NCBI GenBank assembly: GCA_903892995.1
Contig: CAITKP010000063.1
Span: forward strand, 1-64,000
Source: an uncultured Campylobacterales bacterium
Lineage (GTDB): Bacteria > Campylobacterota > Campylobacteria > Campylobacterales > Sulfurimonadaceae
Length of the DNA: 64,000 nucleotides
Reading direction: 5' to 3'
This document shows, piece by piece, positions 20,113 through 29,660 of the stretch (its first letter is position 1; each line of letters opens with the position of its first letter). The translations under genes and the position numbers were made by a program. Under the pieces are notes generated by a model, which was not told the origin of the DNA, searched no databases, and saw only the letters and a list, made by a program, of their open reading frames with translations.

Positions 20113-20598
20113 ATGTGTAATTTCAATCACTTAACACAAGATGAAAAAGATAATCTTAAACTGCAAATACAAGATATCGTAGGAAAAATGGGAGGATTGA
20201 ATTTTTTTCTCTCTTTTATTGAAAAAATGCGTCTTTTAAAGCCTCATCCACTCTCTGCAAGAAACTCAAAAGTAAGCATAGAGAGATTTGAGATTTCGTG
20301 GGACAAAGTGATTTTTTTAGATAAAGTGACTTTGCTAGAAAGCATTATCAAATCAAACAAAGATGAGAACGGCTACACAATTAAGTTTAACAAAGAGGAT
20401 AAAAAGAGTAAAAATATTGTCAATCTTATCCGTACACTTTCTGTTATCACTTTTCAATTTAAAGCTTCCAACAGCATCGCCCCAATAGAGCTAAAGATAT
20501 TTAATAAAATAGAAGAATCTAGCGCAGAGTTAAATCCACTTTTTGTGACACTATTTTTCTGTTATGTGAATTTTGTGAAGAATGTTTTGAAAGATTAA
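20113..20598 (+). CDS. Hypothetical protein
   Basis: A 161-aa protein I do not recognise. It is Lys- and Ile-rich, with no signal peptide or clear membrane segment, although the C-terminus is hydrophobic (NPLFVTLFFCYVNFV). It converges with the next gene and their ends overlap by 4 bases. Confidence 0.5.
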   Translation: MCNFNHLTQDEKDNLKLQIQDIVGKMGGLNFFLSFIEKMRLLKPHPLSARNSKVSIERFEISWDKVIFLDKVTLLESIIKSNKDENGYTIKFNKEDKKSKNIVNLIRTLSVITFQFKASNSIAPIELKIFNKIEESSAELNPLFVTLFFCYVNFVKNVLKD

Positions 20599-21062
20599 TT
20601 GTAAACTACTAATCCATAATCATCTCTAAGATTATAAAAAGTTGAATTTGCGGTGATCTCAAGGTCTTTGAGACGACCTAAGTGTATCATCGCATCTTTG
20701 TTGACTTTGATGCCAAACTCCATAAAAAATTTTTTAATATTGACAAATTTCACATCTTGAACGTACTTATATTCAAACTCTTTGTAGAGCTTCATTTTTT
20801 CATAGCTAAAGATATGTTCACTTACATGTAATTGATCGGAGGCAAAGCGAATAGGTAAATATCCCGAGAGGTCTGTTAATATAGGTTCTATAAATGTATA
20901 TTTTGGAGGCAGTTTGTTCTTTTGCACAAATATATACTTGTTGTTGAGTTTGATATGAGGTGTCTCTTTCCAATACTTATATAGAGGATTAGAAAGGTCA
21001 AGTTTTTCGCGGACTTCCCGCCAGAGCCAATAAGAGTTTAACATACTAGGTAAATGTGACAT
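20595..21062 (-). CDS. Hypothetical protein
   Basis: A 155-aa, aromatic-rich and soluble-looking protein. No motif was recognised. It carries one TTACATGTAA palindrome read as LHV. The convergent overlap with the 161-aa gene is the only context clue. Confidence 0.5.
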   Translation of the reverse strand: MSHLPSMLNSYWLWREVREKLDLSNPLYKYWKETPHIKLNNKYIFVQKNKLPPKYTFIEPILTDLSGYLPIRFASDQLHVSEHIFSYEKMKLYKEFEYKYVQDVKFVNIKKFFMEFGIKVNKDAMIHLGRLKDLEITANSTFYNLRDDYGLVVYN

Positions 21063-21147
21063 AAAAGGATTTTACAAAAATAGATGTTGCATTTTGCTTA
21101 ATTTAAGAACAAAATGAGTATCATTTCAACCTTCAATATAAATAATT

Positions 21148-21223
21148 GCTCGCATAACTCAGTTGGTAGAGTGTTACCTCGACAAGGTAAAAGTCACAGG
21201 TTCGAGTCCTGTTGTGAGCACCA
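21148..21223 (+). tRNA. tRNA-Val(GAC)
   Basis: A complete 76-nt cloverleaf with encoded CCA. The acceptor GCTCGCA pairs with TGTGAGC (one G-T), and the T arm is ACAGG/CCTGT. The anticodon loop reads TCGACAA, giving anticodon GAC. Position 33 is C instead of the nearly universal T, which is unusual. Confidence 0.88.
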
Positions 21224-21515
21224 TTTAAACAACTTCATATATAACTTACAAATACCCTAGATTACAACATCCTAGGATTAAAATAATATAGCATAAAACG
21301 CCAATTCTAAAATCTGATGAAGTGCTCTTTGATACAATTACGAAATCTTATTCTATAGCTTAACCGTCTGTTACAGTTATTATTTGAATTGGCGATACTT
21401 AAAAAGGTACTGTATTTGATAAATTAGCTTCTTGGAAGTGGCACATTTCTGGCACAGTTTTGACACAATGAGTTTTAATAAGTCTTTGAAAGTGCCTAAA
21501 ATAAGGCTTTGAGAG
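21224..21515. other. Non-coding gap between tRNA-Val and tRNA-Leu
   Basis: No credible gene is present. Near 21434-21470 three related heptamers occur (GGCACA, GGCACA, GACACA) about 11 bp apart. They resemble recombinase arm sites next to tRNA genes. No integrase is present, so this may be a scar of an old insertion or chance. Confidence 0.3.
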
Positions 21516-21600
21516 TGGTGCGGACAAGAGGACTTGAACCTCCACACCTTGCGGCACCAGATCCTAAGTCTGGCGTGTCTGCCAATTTCACCATGTCCGC
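21516..21600 (-). tRNA. tRNA-Leu(TAG)
   Basis: An 85-nt class II tRNA with a long variable arm. The anticodon loop is CTTAGGA, anticodon TAG. CCA is encoded. First of five minus-strand tRNAs. Confidence 0.95.
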
Positions 21601-21669
21601 ATGGATATTTGGAATTTTATCCAAATATTTGTTTTTTTATTCTTAAATTTCGAAAAATTTATTTTTTAG

Positions 21670-21746
<77 letters not shown>

Positions 21747-21763
21747 ATGCTATCGACGAACTT

Positions 21764-21840
21764 TGGTGCGCCCGATAGGATTCGAACCTATAACCGCCGG
21801 ATTCGAAGTCCGATACTCTATCCAGTTGAGCCACGAGCGC
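21764..21840 (-). tRNA. tRNA-Arg(TCG)
   Basis: A 77-nt cloverleaf with anticodon loop CTTCGAA (anticodon TCG) and encoded CCA. It lies only 17 bp from tRNA-Arg(TCT), so the two are probably one transcript. Confidence 0.92.
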
Positions 21841-21886
21841 ACTGTTTAAATATCTTTTTAGTGTTATTTTTTATATTTTAAATTTA

Positions 21887-21964
21887 TGGGGTGGGATGCG
21901 GGGCTCGAACCCGTGACCCTCGGCACCACAAACCAATGCTCTAACCAACTGAGCTAATCCCACC
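21887..21964 (-). tRNA. tRNA-His(GTG)
   Basis: A cloverleaf with anticodon loop TTGTGGT (anticodon GTG). It has the extra 5' G opposite C73 that identifies tRNA-His. CCA is encoded. The T stem has one A-C mismatch. Confidence 0.93.
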
Positions 21965-21990
21965 ATCTAATTGTTTTTAAATATAAAAAA

Positions 21991-22068
21991 TGGTCGGGGT
22001 GAAAGGACTCGAACCTTCGGCCCCTTGGTCCCAAACCAAGTACTCTAACCATACTGAGCTACACCCCG
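21991..22068 (-). tRNA. tRNA-Pro(TGG)
   Basis: A 78-nt cloverleaf with anticodon loop TTTGGGA (anticodon TGG) and encoded CCA. The acceptor CGGGGTG pairs with CACCCCG. Probably the promoter-proximal member of the minus-strand tRNA cluster. Confidence 0.94.
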
Positions 22069-22223
22069 ACCTGTTCAGCTAACTCAGGATTTTCATCGCT
22101 GATTAGTGAGGCGAAATTATAGTTAATTTGTAATCATTTGTCAATACATTTCTAAATTTTTTTCTTAAAAAGGTATAATTTTATAAATTATAGGGACTTT
22201 ATAGGTCTAGAGGAGCGAAGTAA

Positions 22224-22496
22224 ATGAATATTCAAGAGGAGTGTTTAGAGGTTCTAAAAGAGAAGGGTATCAATCCTATATCGACAATCGATTTTGATGT
22301 GAATGGAGAGCTTCATTCTCTCTCTTTTGAATGGATTATTGATGCATATACACAAGCTTCTACAGAGTCAAAGTTAGTATTTTTGACAGCTTTAAAAAAG
22401 GCTGTGATGGCTGATAATATGGGAATAGAAAAGTTTTTTGAGGGGATGGGTAAGTTACTACTTATGACCCATCTCTCTGAAAATATAGAAGTTTAA
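22224..22496 (+). CDS. Hypothetical protein
   Basis: A 90-aa, acidic, helical protein ([25 protein letters not shown]). No family was recognised. AGAGGAGCGAAG provides a good ribosome-binding site. It converges with thiG, overlapping by 4 bases. Confidence 0.55.
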   Translation: MNIQEECLEVLKEKGINPISTIDFDVNGELHSLSFEWIIDAYTQASTESKLVFLTALKKAVMADNMGIEKFFEGMGKLLLMTHLSENIEV

Positions 22497-23269
22497 AACT
22501 GTATCAACCCGTCAATCGGTGAAGAGGCTGTTGCATAAGGACGTTTTGGAATGCGTCCTGCAAGGTAGCTTATGCGTCCTGCGATAACGGCGTGCTTCAT
22601 CGCTTCAGCCATGAGCATTGGGTCGTTTGCTTGTGCGATAGCAGTGTTTGTTAAAACGCCATCAGCCCCGAGTTCCATCGCATACGCTGCGTCACTCGCA
22701 CAGCCGATGCCCGCATCTACGATTACTGGTACTTTAATGGCATCGCGGATAAAAACTATGTTGTAAGGATTTTGTATCCCAAGACCACTGCCAATAGGTG
22801 CAGCCAGAGGCATCACAGCTGCTGCTCCTGCATCTTCAAGACGTTTTGCCATGATAGGGTCATCTGAGGTGTAAGCCATGATAGTAAAGCCCTCTCTAGC
22901 AAGAATTTCACACGCTTTTATGGTCTCTAAAACATCAGGATAAAGCGTTTTTTGAGTATCGCCAATCACTTCAAGTTTTATGAGATCGATTCCTGTTGCT
23001 TCACGTGTAAGACGAAAAGTTGTGATCGCTTCTTCAGCAGTTGTGCATCCAGCAGAGTTTGGCAAAAATTTTACATTTGTTCCTCTAAAAGTATCGCGAA
23101 GATTCTCTTTTGCAGGGTCTGTGATGTTCAAGCGACGTACAGCAACAGTTATAAGTTCACTTCCTGATGCTAAAGTAGCGATTTTTGTTGTTTCAAAATC
23201 TTTATATTTTCCACTTCCGACGATTAAACGGCTATCGAGTTCATAATTTCCAATTTTTAATTTATGCAT
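22493..23269 (-). CDS. thiG: Thiazole synthase ThiG
   Basis: A 258-aa TIM-barrel enzyme making the thiazole phosphate moiety of thiamine from DXP, ThiS-thiocarboxylate and dehydroglycine. The N-terminus ([16 protein letters not shown]), the Schiff-base segment LIKLEVIGD and the phosphate-binding [20 protein letters not shown] are typical. No thiS, thiF or thiH is adjacent. Confidence 0.95.
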   Translation of the reverse strand: MHKLKIGNYELDSRLIVGSGKYKDFETTKIATLASGSELITVAVRRLNITDPAKENLRDTFRGTNVKFLPNSAGCTTAEEAITTFRLTREATGIDLIKLEVIGDTQKTLYPDVLETIKACEILAREGFTIMAYTSDDPIMAKRLEDAGAAAVMPLAAPIGSGLGIQNPYNIVFIRDAIKVPVIVDAGIGCASDAAYAMELGADGVLTNTAIAQANDPMLMAEAMKHAVIAGRISYLAGRIPKRPYATASSPIDGLIQF

Positions 23270-23319
23270 AAAAATCTATTCCTTATTTTGATATATTGAA
23301 GTTTATAGCATAAGCTATC

Positions 23320-23877
23320 TTATAATTTATATAAAATTTCTGCAATAGTTTGAGGTAACAGTTGATATTCAAGCTCTTTGATCTTACATGTAAAGCTTTG
23401 TAGTGTTTCATTTTCACTTTTTTCAAAACTTGCTTGCGCGATGATTTGGCCGCCATCAAGCTCTTCGTTAACGAAGTGAACACTGATTCCGCCTATGCTG
23501 TCTTCGCTTAAAAATGAGTCTTCAATCGCATTTGCACCTTTATGTTTTGGAAGCAAAGAGGGATGCAGGTTGATCGCTTTGATGTTTGTTGTAAAAATAG
23601 GTGTCAAAATCCGCATAAATCCTGCTAAAACAACTAAATCGGGATTATAGCTTTGGATAAGTTTTACGAGTTCTGCATCATAAGTCTCTCTTGAAGAGAA
23701 GTTTGTATGCTCTAAAATTTCACTTTTAATATGCTTAGCATCTAAGCCCTCAAGCCCTTTGGCACGGGCTTTATTGGTGATTGCACAAACCACTTCGCAT
23801 TGATGAGGATGAAGGGTGTCGATGATATTGTGGAGATTTTTTCCCTCTCCGCTAAAAAGGATGACAATTTTTTTCAA
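23320..23877 (-). CDS. purN: Phosphoribosylglycinamide formyltransferase
   Basis: A 185-aa folate-dependent formyltransferase of purine synthesis. The start VILFSGEGKNLHNII and the active-site stretch NLHPSLLPKHKGANAIED are conserved. It overlaps the nnr gene by 4 bases. One palindrome copy lies near the 3' end and is read as LTCK. Confidence 0.92.
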   Translation of the reverse strand: MKKIVILFSGEGKNLHNIIDTLHPHQCEVVCAITNKARAKGLEGLDAKHIKSEILEHTNFSSRETYDAELVKLIQSYNPDLVVLAGFMRILTPIFTTNIKAINLHPSLLPKHKGANAIEDSFLSEDSIGGISVHFVNEELDGGQIIAQASFEKSENETLQSFTCKIKELEYQLLPQTIAEILYKL

Positions 23878-25265
23878 AGAGTTTTTATTCCATTTATGAG
23901 GTCATTTGGAGAGAGCGAGAAGTTAGCTCCCTCATAGTTAAGAGCGAGTTTTGTATGTGCGAGCGAACCCGAGATTGCTGCATCAAGAGGAGCATAACCT
24001 TGCGCTAAAAGTGAAGCGACAAGCCCTGCTAAAACATCTCCGCTACCCCCTTTTGCTAAAACATTTGTTCCATGAGGATTTACAAATATTTGATTGTTTT
24101 GAGCTATAAGTACATTTGCACCTTTAAGAATTAAGACACTATTTGGGTGTTTTTTTGCGAAAAGTTCTGCATATTTAAAACGATTTTTTTGTAACTCATC
24201 CACTGAAATATGGGCAATATCGCTTACATGTAAGAGTTGTGTAAACTCTTTTGGATGGGGTGTTAGGATGATGTTTTCACGCACCAAAAGAGTGTTTATA
24301 AGCGGATGATAAAAGATATCTGCATCGAGTAAAAGCGGCAGAGTATTATTTAAAAAACTATCCAGTTCACTTTGGCTAAACTCTACGCCAAGACCCATTC
24401 CAAGGGCGAGTGCTGTGGTGTTTTTTGGAAGTTGATGCGAGAGCATAAGCTCTGTTGGAATTGTAAGATTTTCATTGCTCAAAAGTGTGACTAGGGCTAC
24501 TCCAAAACGAAATGCCGCAGATGCACACAGCACACTCGCTCCAAGTTTCTCTCCGCTTATGACGCCAAGATGCCCGAAACTCCCTTTATGTGAGTTTTGA
24601 ATCTCTCTTCTTGGGAGGTTCATATCTTGTAAATCGAGTAGTTTTACATTTGAGGGTTTTTCATAAACTTCACGTGCCACACCAAGATTTAAAACTTTGA
24701 TCACGCCGACTCTGTCTTTTGCACAATCGCTAAAAAGGGATTTTTTTAAAGCCCCCATCGTGAGTGTAAAATCAGCTCTAAAACTTTGTTCATCGCAGAT
24801 TCCATTTTCATATAAACCTGTTGGAATATCACAAGCTATTTTTACGCCATTAAAGGCATTTAAAGTGCTTACATGTAAGCTTGTTTTCTCATCTAAAGCA
24901 CGACTGAGACCAGTTCCAAAAAGAGCATCTACAATGATATCTGCTTCGCAAATTTGATCAATAATGCTTACATGTAAGCGTTGAATGCGTTCATATTGGA
25001 GTTTTGCCATAGGGCTTGAGGGAGGCCTCTGAAGAAAAAGTTTTACATGAAAATCTTTGTGCAGTAAACGCGCCAAAGCCATTCCATCAGCGCCATTGTT
25101 GCCAGAGCCACAACAGATCAAAACATCTTTACATGTAGGAAAGTTTTGAGTTATAAAATCAGCCATTCCATCGGCTGCATGCTCCATCAAAATATCTTCA
25201 CAAAGCAGTAGTTCATCATAGCAACGCTGATCTAAACTACCAACTTCATCGAAAATATTTTGCAT
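23874..25265 (-). CDS. nnr: Bifunctional NAD(P)H-hydrate epimerase/dehydratase
   Basis: A 463-aa fusion. The N-terminal YjeF_N epimerase domain (about 1-205; CCGSGNNGADGMALARLL) is followed by an ADP-dependent dehydratase domain (about 215-460; TPHPKEFTQLL, LKGANVLIA, GTNVLAKGGSGDVLAGL). Together they repair hydrated NAD(P)H. The gene contains three exact and one near copy of TTACATGTAA, the highest density in the window. They are read mainly as LHVS. Confidence 0.93.
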   Translation of the reverse strand: MQNIFDEVGSLDQRCYDELLLCEDILMEHAADGMADFITQNFPTCKDVLICCGSGNNGADGMALARLLHKDFHVKLFLQRPPSSPMAKLQYERIQRLHVSIIDQICEADIIVDALFGTGLSRALDEKTSLHVSTLNAFNGVKIACDIPTGLYENGICDEQSFRADFTLTMGALKKSLFSDCAKDRVGVIKVLNLGVAREVYEKPSNVKLLDLQDMNLPRREIQNSHKGSFGHLGVISGEKLGASVLCASAAFRFGVALVTLLSNENLTIPTELMLSHQLPKNTTALALGMGLGVEFSQSELDSFLNNTLPLLLDADIFYHPLINTLLVRENIILTPHPKEFTQLLHVSDIAHISVDELQKNRFKYAELFAKKHPNSVLILKGANVLIAQNNQIFVNPHGTNVLAKGGSGDVLAGLVASLLAQGYAPLDAAISGSLAHTKLALNYEGANFSLSPNDLINGIKTL

Positions 25266-25267
25266 TT

Positions 25268-26002
25268 TTACTCTTCCATAAGATATTCGTTGATGGTTAC
25301 CATACTTGTTTTGATATCATTGAAAAGAAGGGTTCTGTTCGCTGTTCTTTGTTGAAATAGAAACTGATTTTTTTGTAATGTTTTTAAAACAGCCGTATTG
25401 TAGTAATCAAGATTTGAACTTTTTCCGACAAATAAAAATGTGAAAAGCAGTTTGAGTTGAGCATTTTCAAAAGTTTGGTGCGGTTGTGTTAAAAATGTAA
25501 TCCCATATTTTTTAAGATTGAAGAGACTTAACATGTAAAGTAAAAAATCCTCAAAACGTGTATAAAATCCATTGAGATTTGCGATATCGTGGAAAAAGTA
25601 GTAGTAATTTTCCAAGAGTTCTGGCAGTTGAAGTGTTTGGGTTAACTTACTTTTGATATCTTTTTTTGTTGCAAAAAAGTTTGGATTGACCGCCATATAG
25701 ATATGTTTTTTCTCTTTAATAAGCGCTTGAAACTCTTCTAAAAAACTTTCTGTTTCATCATATTGAATGTAGTTGAAATGCTCATCTTTATAACGAAGTT
25801 CTATCTCATCTGCATGAGAATTTGAAAAATCTAAATAGAGTGTAGCTACATTGTTGTCAATAGCATAATTTCTGATTCTACAAGCTAAATTGGTCTTTCC
25901 AGAGCCCTCTTCACCCAAAATAAGAGTGTTCGTTGTAAGTACTCTTGGCTTTAATTTTAATGAATCGATACTATTTTCATAAGTTCCTATTAAATCTCTC
26001 AT
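25268..26002 (-). CDS. P-loop ATP-binding protein, unknown role
   Basis: A 244-aa protein with a clear Walker A (GEEGSGKTNLA, about residue 31). No standard Walker B Asp-Glu was found. It resembles small AAA/HerA-type ATP-binding proteins of Campylobacterota. It sits 2 bp before the nnr gene in the same orientation. Confidence 0.6.
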   Translation of the reverse strand: MRDLIGTYENSIDSLKLKPRVLTTNTLILGEEGSGKTNLACRIRNYAIDNNVATLYLDFSNSHADEIELRYKDEHFNYIQYDETESFLEEFQALIKEKKHIYMAVNPNFFATKKDIKSKLTQTLQLPELLENYYYFFHDIANLNGFYTRFEDFLLYMLSLFNLKKYGITFLTQPHQTFENAQLKLLFTFLFVGKSSNLDYYNTAVLKTLQKNQFLFQQRTANRTLLFNDIKTSMVTINEYLMEE

Positions 26003-26073
26003 TATCTCTCTCCGACAATTTTATTTTATAGGTGCATTATACCAAATGCAGATAAAAAAGGTATAATCACAAT

Positions 26074-27036
26074 ATGAATTATAAAGAGATCGCACAACAA
26101 ACTTTAGAGATAGAAGCGAAAGCTTTGATGGATGCTGCAAAGGGCATGGATGATGTTTTTGACAGAGCTGTCGAAATCGTACTCGCATGCCGTGGAAAGC
26201 TCGTTATTACGGGCGTAGGGAAATCTGGATTGATCGGTGCCAAGATGGCTGCAACTTTTGCATCAACTGGTACACCGAGCTTCTTTTTACATCCTACTGA
26301 AGCACTTCACGGTGACCTTGGAATGATAGGCAAAGATGATGTTGTGATCGCTATTAGTTATAGTGGAGAGAGCGAAGAATTAGGCGCAATTTTACCTCAT
26401 GTAAAGCGCTTTAACGTGCCACTTATCGGCATGACAAAAAATCCTCTTTCCACACTTGGTAGATACAGTGATTTAGTGATTCCTGTAGTTGTTGAGAAAG
26501 AAGCATGTCCCTTAGACATCGCGCCGACAAGTTCGACAACTCTGACGTTAGCACTTGGCGATGCTTTGGCAGTTTGCTTGATGAGAGCTAGAAATTTTCA
26601 AAAAAGTGATTTTGCTTCTTTTCACCCAGGTGGATCGTTGGGCAAAAAACTGTTTGTAAAAGTGGGCGATTTGATGAGAAAAGAGGATCTGCCTTTTGTG
26701 AGTCTAAATACAGCGATCAAAGAGGCAATACTCAAAATCAGCGAAGGGCGCTTAGGGACAGTTTTGATCGTAGATGATGAAAAAAAACTGCTTGGAATTT
26801 TGAGCGATGGCGATGTAAGACGTGCGCTTTTAAGAGATGATTTTTCTCTTGAAGCACCCGTTGGCGAGTATGCTACATTAAATCCATTTGTGATAGATAA
26901 CAAAGAGATGCTCGCGAGTGAAGCTTTGGGTATGATTGAAGCAAGGAAGATACAGCTTGTCGTTATAACAGACAAGACTGCGAAGGTAGAGGGCGTACTG
27001 CATATTCATACGCTTGTAGAAAAGGGTATATCGTGA
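26074..27036 (+). CDS. kdsD: Arabinose-5-phosphate isomerase
   Basis: A 320-aa enzyme converting ribulose-5-P to arabinose-5-P for KDO and lipopolysaccharide synthesis. An N-terminal SIS domain (GVGKSGLIGAKMAATFASTG; FHPGGSLGKKL) is followed by two CBS domains (about 205-320). Its stop codon overlaps the start of the pseudouridine synthase gene. Confidence 0.93.
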   Translation: MNYKEIAQQTLEIEAKALMDAAKGMDDVFDRAVEIVLACRGKLVITGVGKSGLIGAKMAATFASTGTPSFFLHPTEALHGDLGMIGKDDVVIAISYSGESEELGAILPHVKRFNVPLIGMTKNPLSTLGRYSDLVIPVVVEKEACPLDIAPTSSTTLTLALGDALAVCLMRARNFQKSDFASFHPGGSLGKKLFVKVGDLMRKEDLPFVSLNTAIKEAILKISEGRLGTVLIVDDEKKLLGILSDGDVRRALLRDDFSLEAPVGEYATLNPFVIDNKEMLASEALGMIEARKIQLVVITDKTAKVEGVLHIHTLVEKGIS

Positions 27037-27977
27037 TGAGATTAAACAAGTTTATAGCACACTATTCAAGCTATTCAAGACGAGAAGCAGATAAGGCGAT
27101 AGAAGCTGGCTATGTAAGAGTTGATGGAGAAGTTGAGATAAATCCCGCAACGCAAGTGGATGAGAAATACTCAAAAGTCTCAATAAGCGGAAAAAAAGTG
27201 ACTCCAAGCGAGCAATATACTGTTATTGCCTACAACAAAGAGAAGGGTGAATTGGTCACAAAAACTGATCCAAGAGGAAGAAAAACTATCTACGATACGC
27301 TTCCAAGTAAATATAAACATTTCATTCCAATCGGGCGTTTGGATTATGCAACAGAGGGATTGCTTCTTTTAACAGATGCTTCTCGCGTGGCAACTGCTTT
27401 GATGACTTCGAGTATGGAGCGTGTGTATCGCGTCAAAGTAAAAGGTGAAATCACCGAAGCGATAGAAACCGCTATGAAAAATGGTCTTGAACTCGAAGAT
27501 GCTTCGCAGGGTGCGCATGAACTTAGTGAAATAGGTTCGATGAATTTTGCTCCTTTTTATGCATATAAAATCATCAAAAGTACACCGATGTATTCGATAC
27601 TCAAGATTGCAATCGGCGAGGGACAAAACCGTGAAGTAAGACGCTTTTTCGCACACTTTGAGCGAGAGGTTGTTGATTTAAAACGCCTTAGTTTTGGGGG
27701 AATCGAGCTTAACAACCTTCCAAACGGCAAGGTGAGATTTCTTACAAGAAGCGAGTATGGGCACTTGTATGATTTCATGAAGCACCATGATCGAGAAGAG
27801 AAAGAGAAAGCACCAAAAACAAAAACTCCAAAAACTGAGTTTAAAGAGGAAAAATCTTCCAAAAAAGAGTTTAAAAAAGATTTCAAATCCAAAGACTCAA
27901 ACAATAAAGAACCAAATAAAAAAGATAAATATGGTAAAAAAGATCTAAAAAATTCAAAAAAAGGACCAAGAAAATGA
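27036..27977 (+). CDS. RsuA/RluB-family rRNA pseudouridine synthase
   Basis: About 313 aa. An N-terminal S4 domain (LNKFIAHYSSYSRREADKAI) is followed by a catalytic domain with the Asp motif GRLDYATEGLLLLTD. The last 60 residues are a Lys-rich disordered tail. RluB-type specificity is likely but not certain. The ATG at 27036 overlaps the kdsD stop; the track starts at a GTG one codon earlier. Confidence 0.85.
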   Translation: MRLNKFIAHYSSYSRREADKAIEAGYVRVDGEVEINPATQVDEKYSKVSISGKKVTPSEQYTVIAYNKEKGELVTKTDPRGRKTIYDTLPSKYKHFIPIGRLDYATEGLLLLTDASRVATALMTSSMERVYRVKVKGEITEAIETAMKNGLELEDASQGAHELSEIGSMNFAPFYAYKIIKSTPMYSILKIAIGEGQNREVRRFFAHFEREVVDLKRLSFGGIELNNLPNGKVRFLTRSEYGHLYDFMKHHDREEKEKAPKTKTPKTEFKEEKSSKKEFKKDFKSKDSNNKEPNKKDKYGKKDLKNSKKGPRK

Positions 27978-28372
27978 AAAAAATGAAGTTTCCCACAAGT
28001 CATAAAACACAATTGATGGACATAAGCAAAGAGGTTGGTGAAGAGGTTATAAAATCAGGCGTTAAAGATGGTATTTGTGTAGTTTTTACTCCACATACAA
28101 CAGCAAGCATCTTTATGTTTGAAAACCAAGATCCAGCACTTCGCCGTGATCTTTTAAATGGTTTGAGCCGTGTTGCACCGATGGATATTGAGTACCAACA
28201 TACTGGTGCAAATGCCGCAGCACACCTTAAAAGTTCTCGTATGGGAAACTCAGTTACGATTCCAGTTGTGAACGCAAAACTCACACTTGGAAAATGGCAA
28301 GGTGTCTTTTTTGGAGAGTTTGATGGTCCTCGCCAAGCTCGTGAAGTTTATATCAAGATTATCGCTGGATAA
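27974..28372 (+). CDS. YjbQ/UPF0047 family protein
   Basis: A 132-aa protein with the UPF0047 signature (TPHTTASIFMFEN, the His residues of the metal site, and FGEFDGPRQAREVYIKI). Members bind metal and have weak thiamine-phosphate synthase activity. The physiological role is unsettled. Starts and stops overlap both neighbours. Confidence 0.85.
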   Translation: MKKMKFPTSHKTQLMDISKEVGEEVIKSGVKDGICVVFTPHTTASIFMFENQDPALRRDLLNGLSRVAPMDIEYQHTGANAAAHLKSSRMGNSVTIPVVNAKLTLGKWQGVFFGEFDGPRQAREVYIKIIAG

Positions 28373-29550
28373 TGGATTTTACCCATCATTTTCGACCAAA
28401 AAATTTTGATGAGATTGTGGGACAATCCCATTTAGTCTCTCAAGATGCTCCACTTCGCCGTTTATGTGAAAATGGCTCTCTTGGGCATAGCTTTTTTTAT
28501 GGCACTCCTGGAAGTGGCAAAACTTCGCTCTCTCGTGTTATCGCAAATGTGATGCAACTTCCTTTTTATGAATTTAACGCAACCTCTCTCAAAGTAGAAC
28601 AACTTCGTAAAATCTTTGATCAATATGAAAATACTCTTCAGCGACCGCTTGTTTTTATTGATGAAGTGCATCGTCTTGCCAAAAATCAGCAGGAAGTGCT
28701 TTTGCCAGTGATGGAAAAAAACTCTATTTTACTTATTGGTGCTTCTACTGAAAATCCATTTTTCTCTCTTACTTCGGCAATGCGTTCACGCTCTATGCTT
28801 TTTGAACTTAAAAGAATATCAGCGCAAGAGATGAATATACTTTTAGATAAAGCGCTTACATGTAAAGGGCACTTTGCATGTGCCGATGATGCGCGAGAGT
28901 ATTTGATTGTGAGTTCAAATGGCGATGCACGGGCGATGTTGAAGCTTTTAGAGTTTGCCTCAGCTCTCTCAACAGAGATAACACTAGAACTTTTAAAATC
29001 GCTTCGTCCAACGGCTCAAAATGATGGAAGCAGTGATGCTACTGTGCATTATGACCTTATCAGTGCGCTTATAAAATCGATTCGTGGAAGTGATGCGGAT
29101 GCGGCGATATACTATCTTGCACGACTTATTAAAGCGGGAGAATCTGCTGATTTTATCGCACGCCGTTTAGTAATACTTGCAAGTGAAGATGTAGGAAATG
29201 CTAATCCTCAAGCGCTTACTCTTACTACTTCTGCGATGAGTTCAGTTGCAAAGATCGGCTATCCAGAAGCACGCATCATCTTGGCGCAAGCAGTCGTTTA
29301 TTTGTGTGCTTCACCCAAATCAAATAGCGCGTACAATGCTATAAATAGTGCTTTAAAAGCGGTCGAAGAGGGTGTGATTTTAGAAATCCCAAAAAATATA
29401 CAGCAGAATAATAAAGGGTATTTATATCCACACGATTTTGGCGGTTATGTAAAACAGCAATACTTAACAAAAAATTTGAAGTTTGTAGAGTTAAAAGATA
29501 TCGGTTATGAGAAAAAGATGAAAGAGTGGATGGAGATTATAAAATCTTAA
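28372..29550 (+). CDS. rarA: Replication-associated recombination protein RarA
   Basis: A 392-aa AAA+ clamp-loader-like ATPase acting at stalled forks. Walker A (GTPGSGKTSL), Walker B (LVFIDEVHRL) and sensor 1 (GASTENPFFSL) are clear, followed by the MgsA/RarA C-terminal domain. One palindrome copy occurs inside, read as LTCK. Confidence 0.93.
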   Translation: MDFTHHFRPKNFDEIVGQSHLVSQDAPLRRLCENGSLGHSFFYGTPGSGKTSLSRVIANVMQLPFYEFNATSLKVEQLRKIFDQYENTLQRPLVFIDEVHRLAKNQQEVLLPVMEKNSILLIGASTENPFFSLTSAMRSRSMLFELKRISAQEMNILLDKALTCKGHFACADDAREYLIVSSNGDARAMLKLLEFASALSTEITLELLKSLRPTAQNDGSSDATVHYDLISALIKSIRGSDADAAIYYLARLIKAGESADFIARRLVILASEDVGNANPQALTLTTSAMSSVAKIGYPEARIILAQAVVYLCASPKSNSAYNAINSALKAVEEGVILEIPKNIQQNNKGYLYPHDFGGYVKQQYLTKNLKFVELKDIGYEKKMKEWMEIIKS

Positions 29551-29623
29551 GAGTAAATTTTTTTGAACTCTTAAAAACGAAGTTTTTATAGCTTTAGGGG
29601 GTTGTAGGGACAAATGTCCCTGC

Positions 29624-29652
29624 CACTAAAACGGACTTTGTTCGTTTTAGTG
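29624..29652. terminator. Bidirectional terminator between rarA and rplT
   Basis: CACTAAAACG and CGTTTTAGTG form a perfect 10-bp stem between convergent genes. A second small dyad (GGGAC/GTCCC) precedes it. Confidence 0.65.
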
Positions 29653-29660
29653 TATAACTT

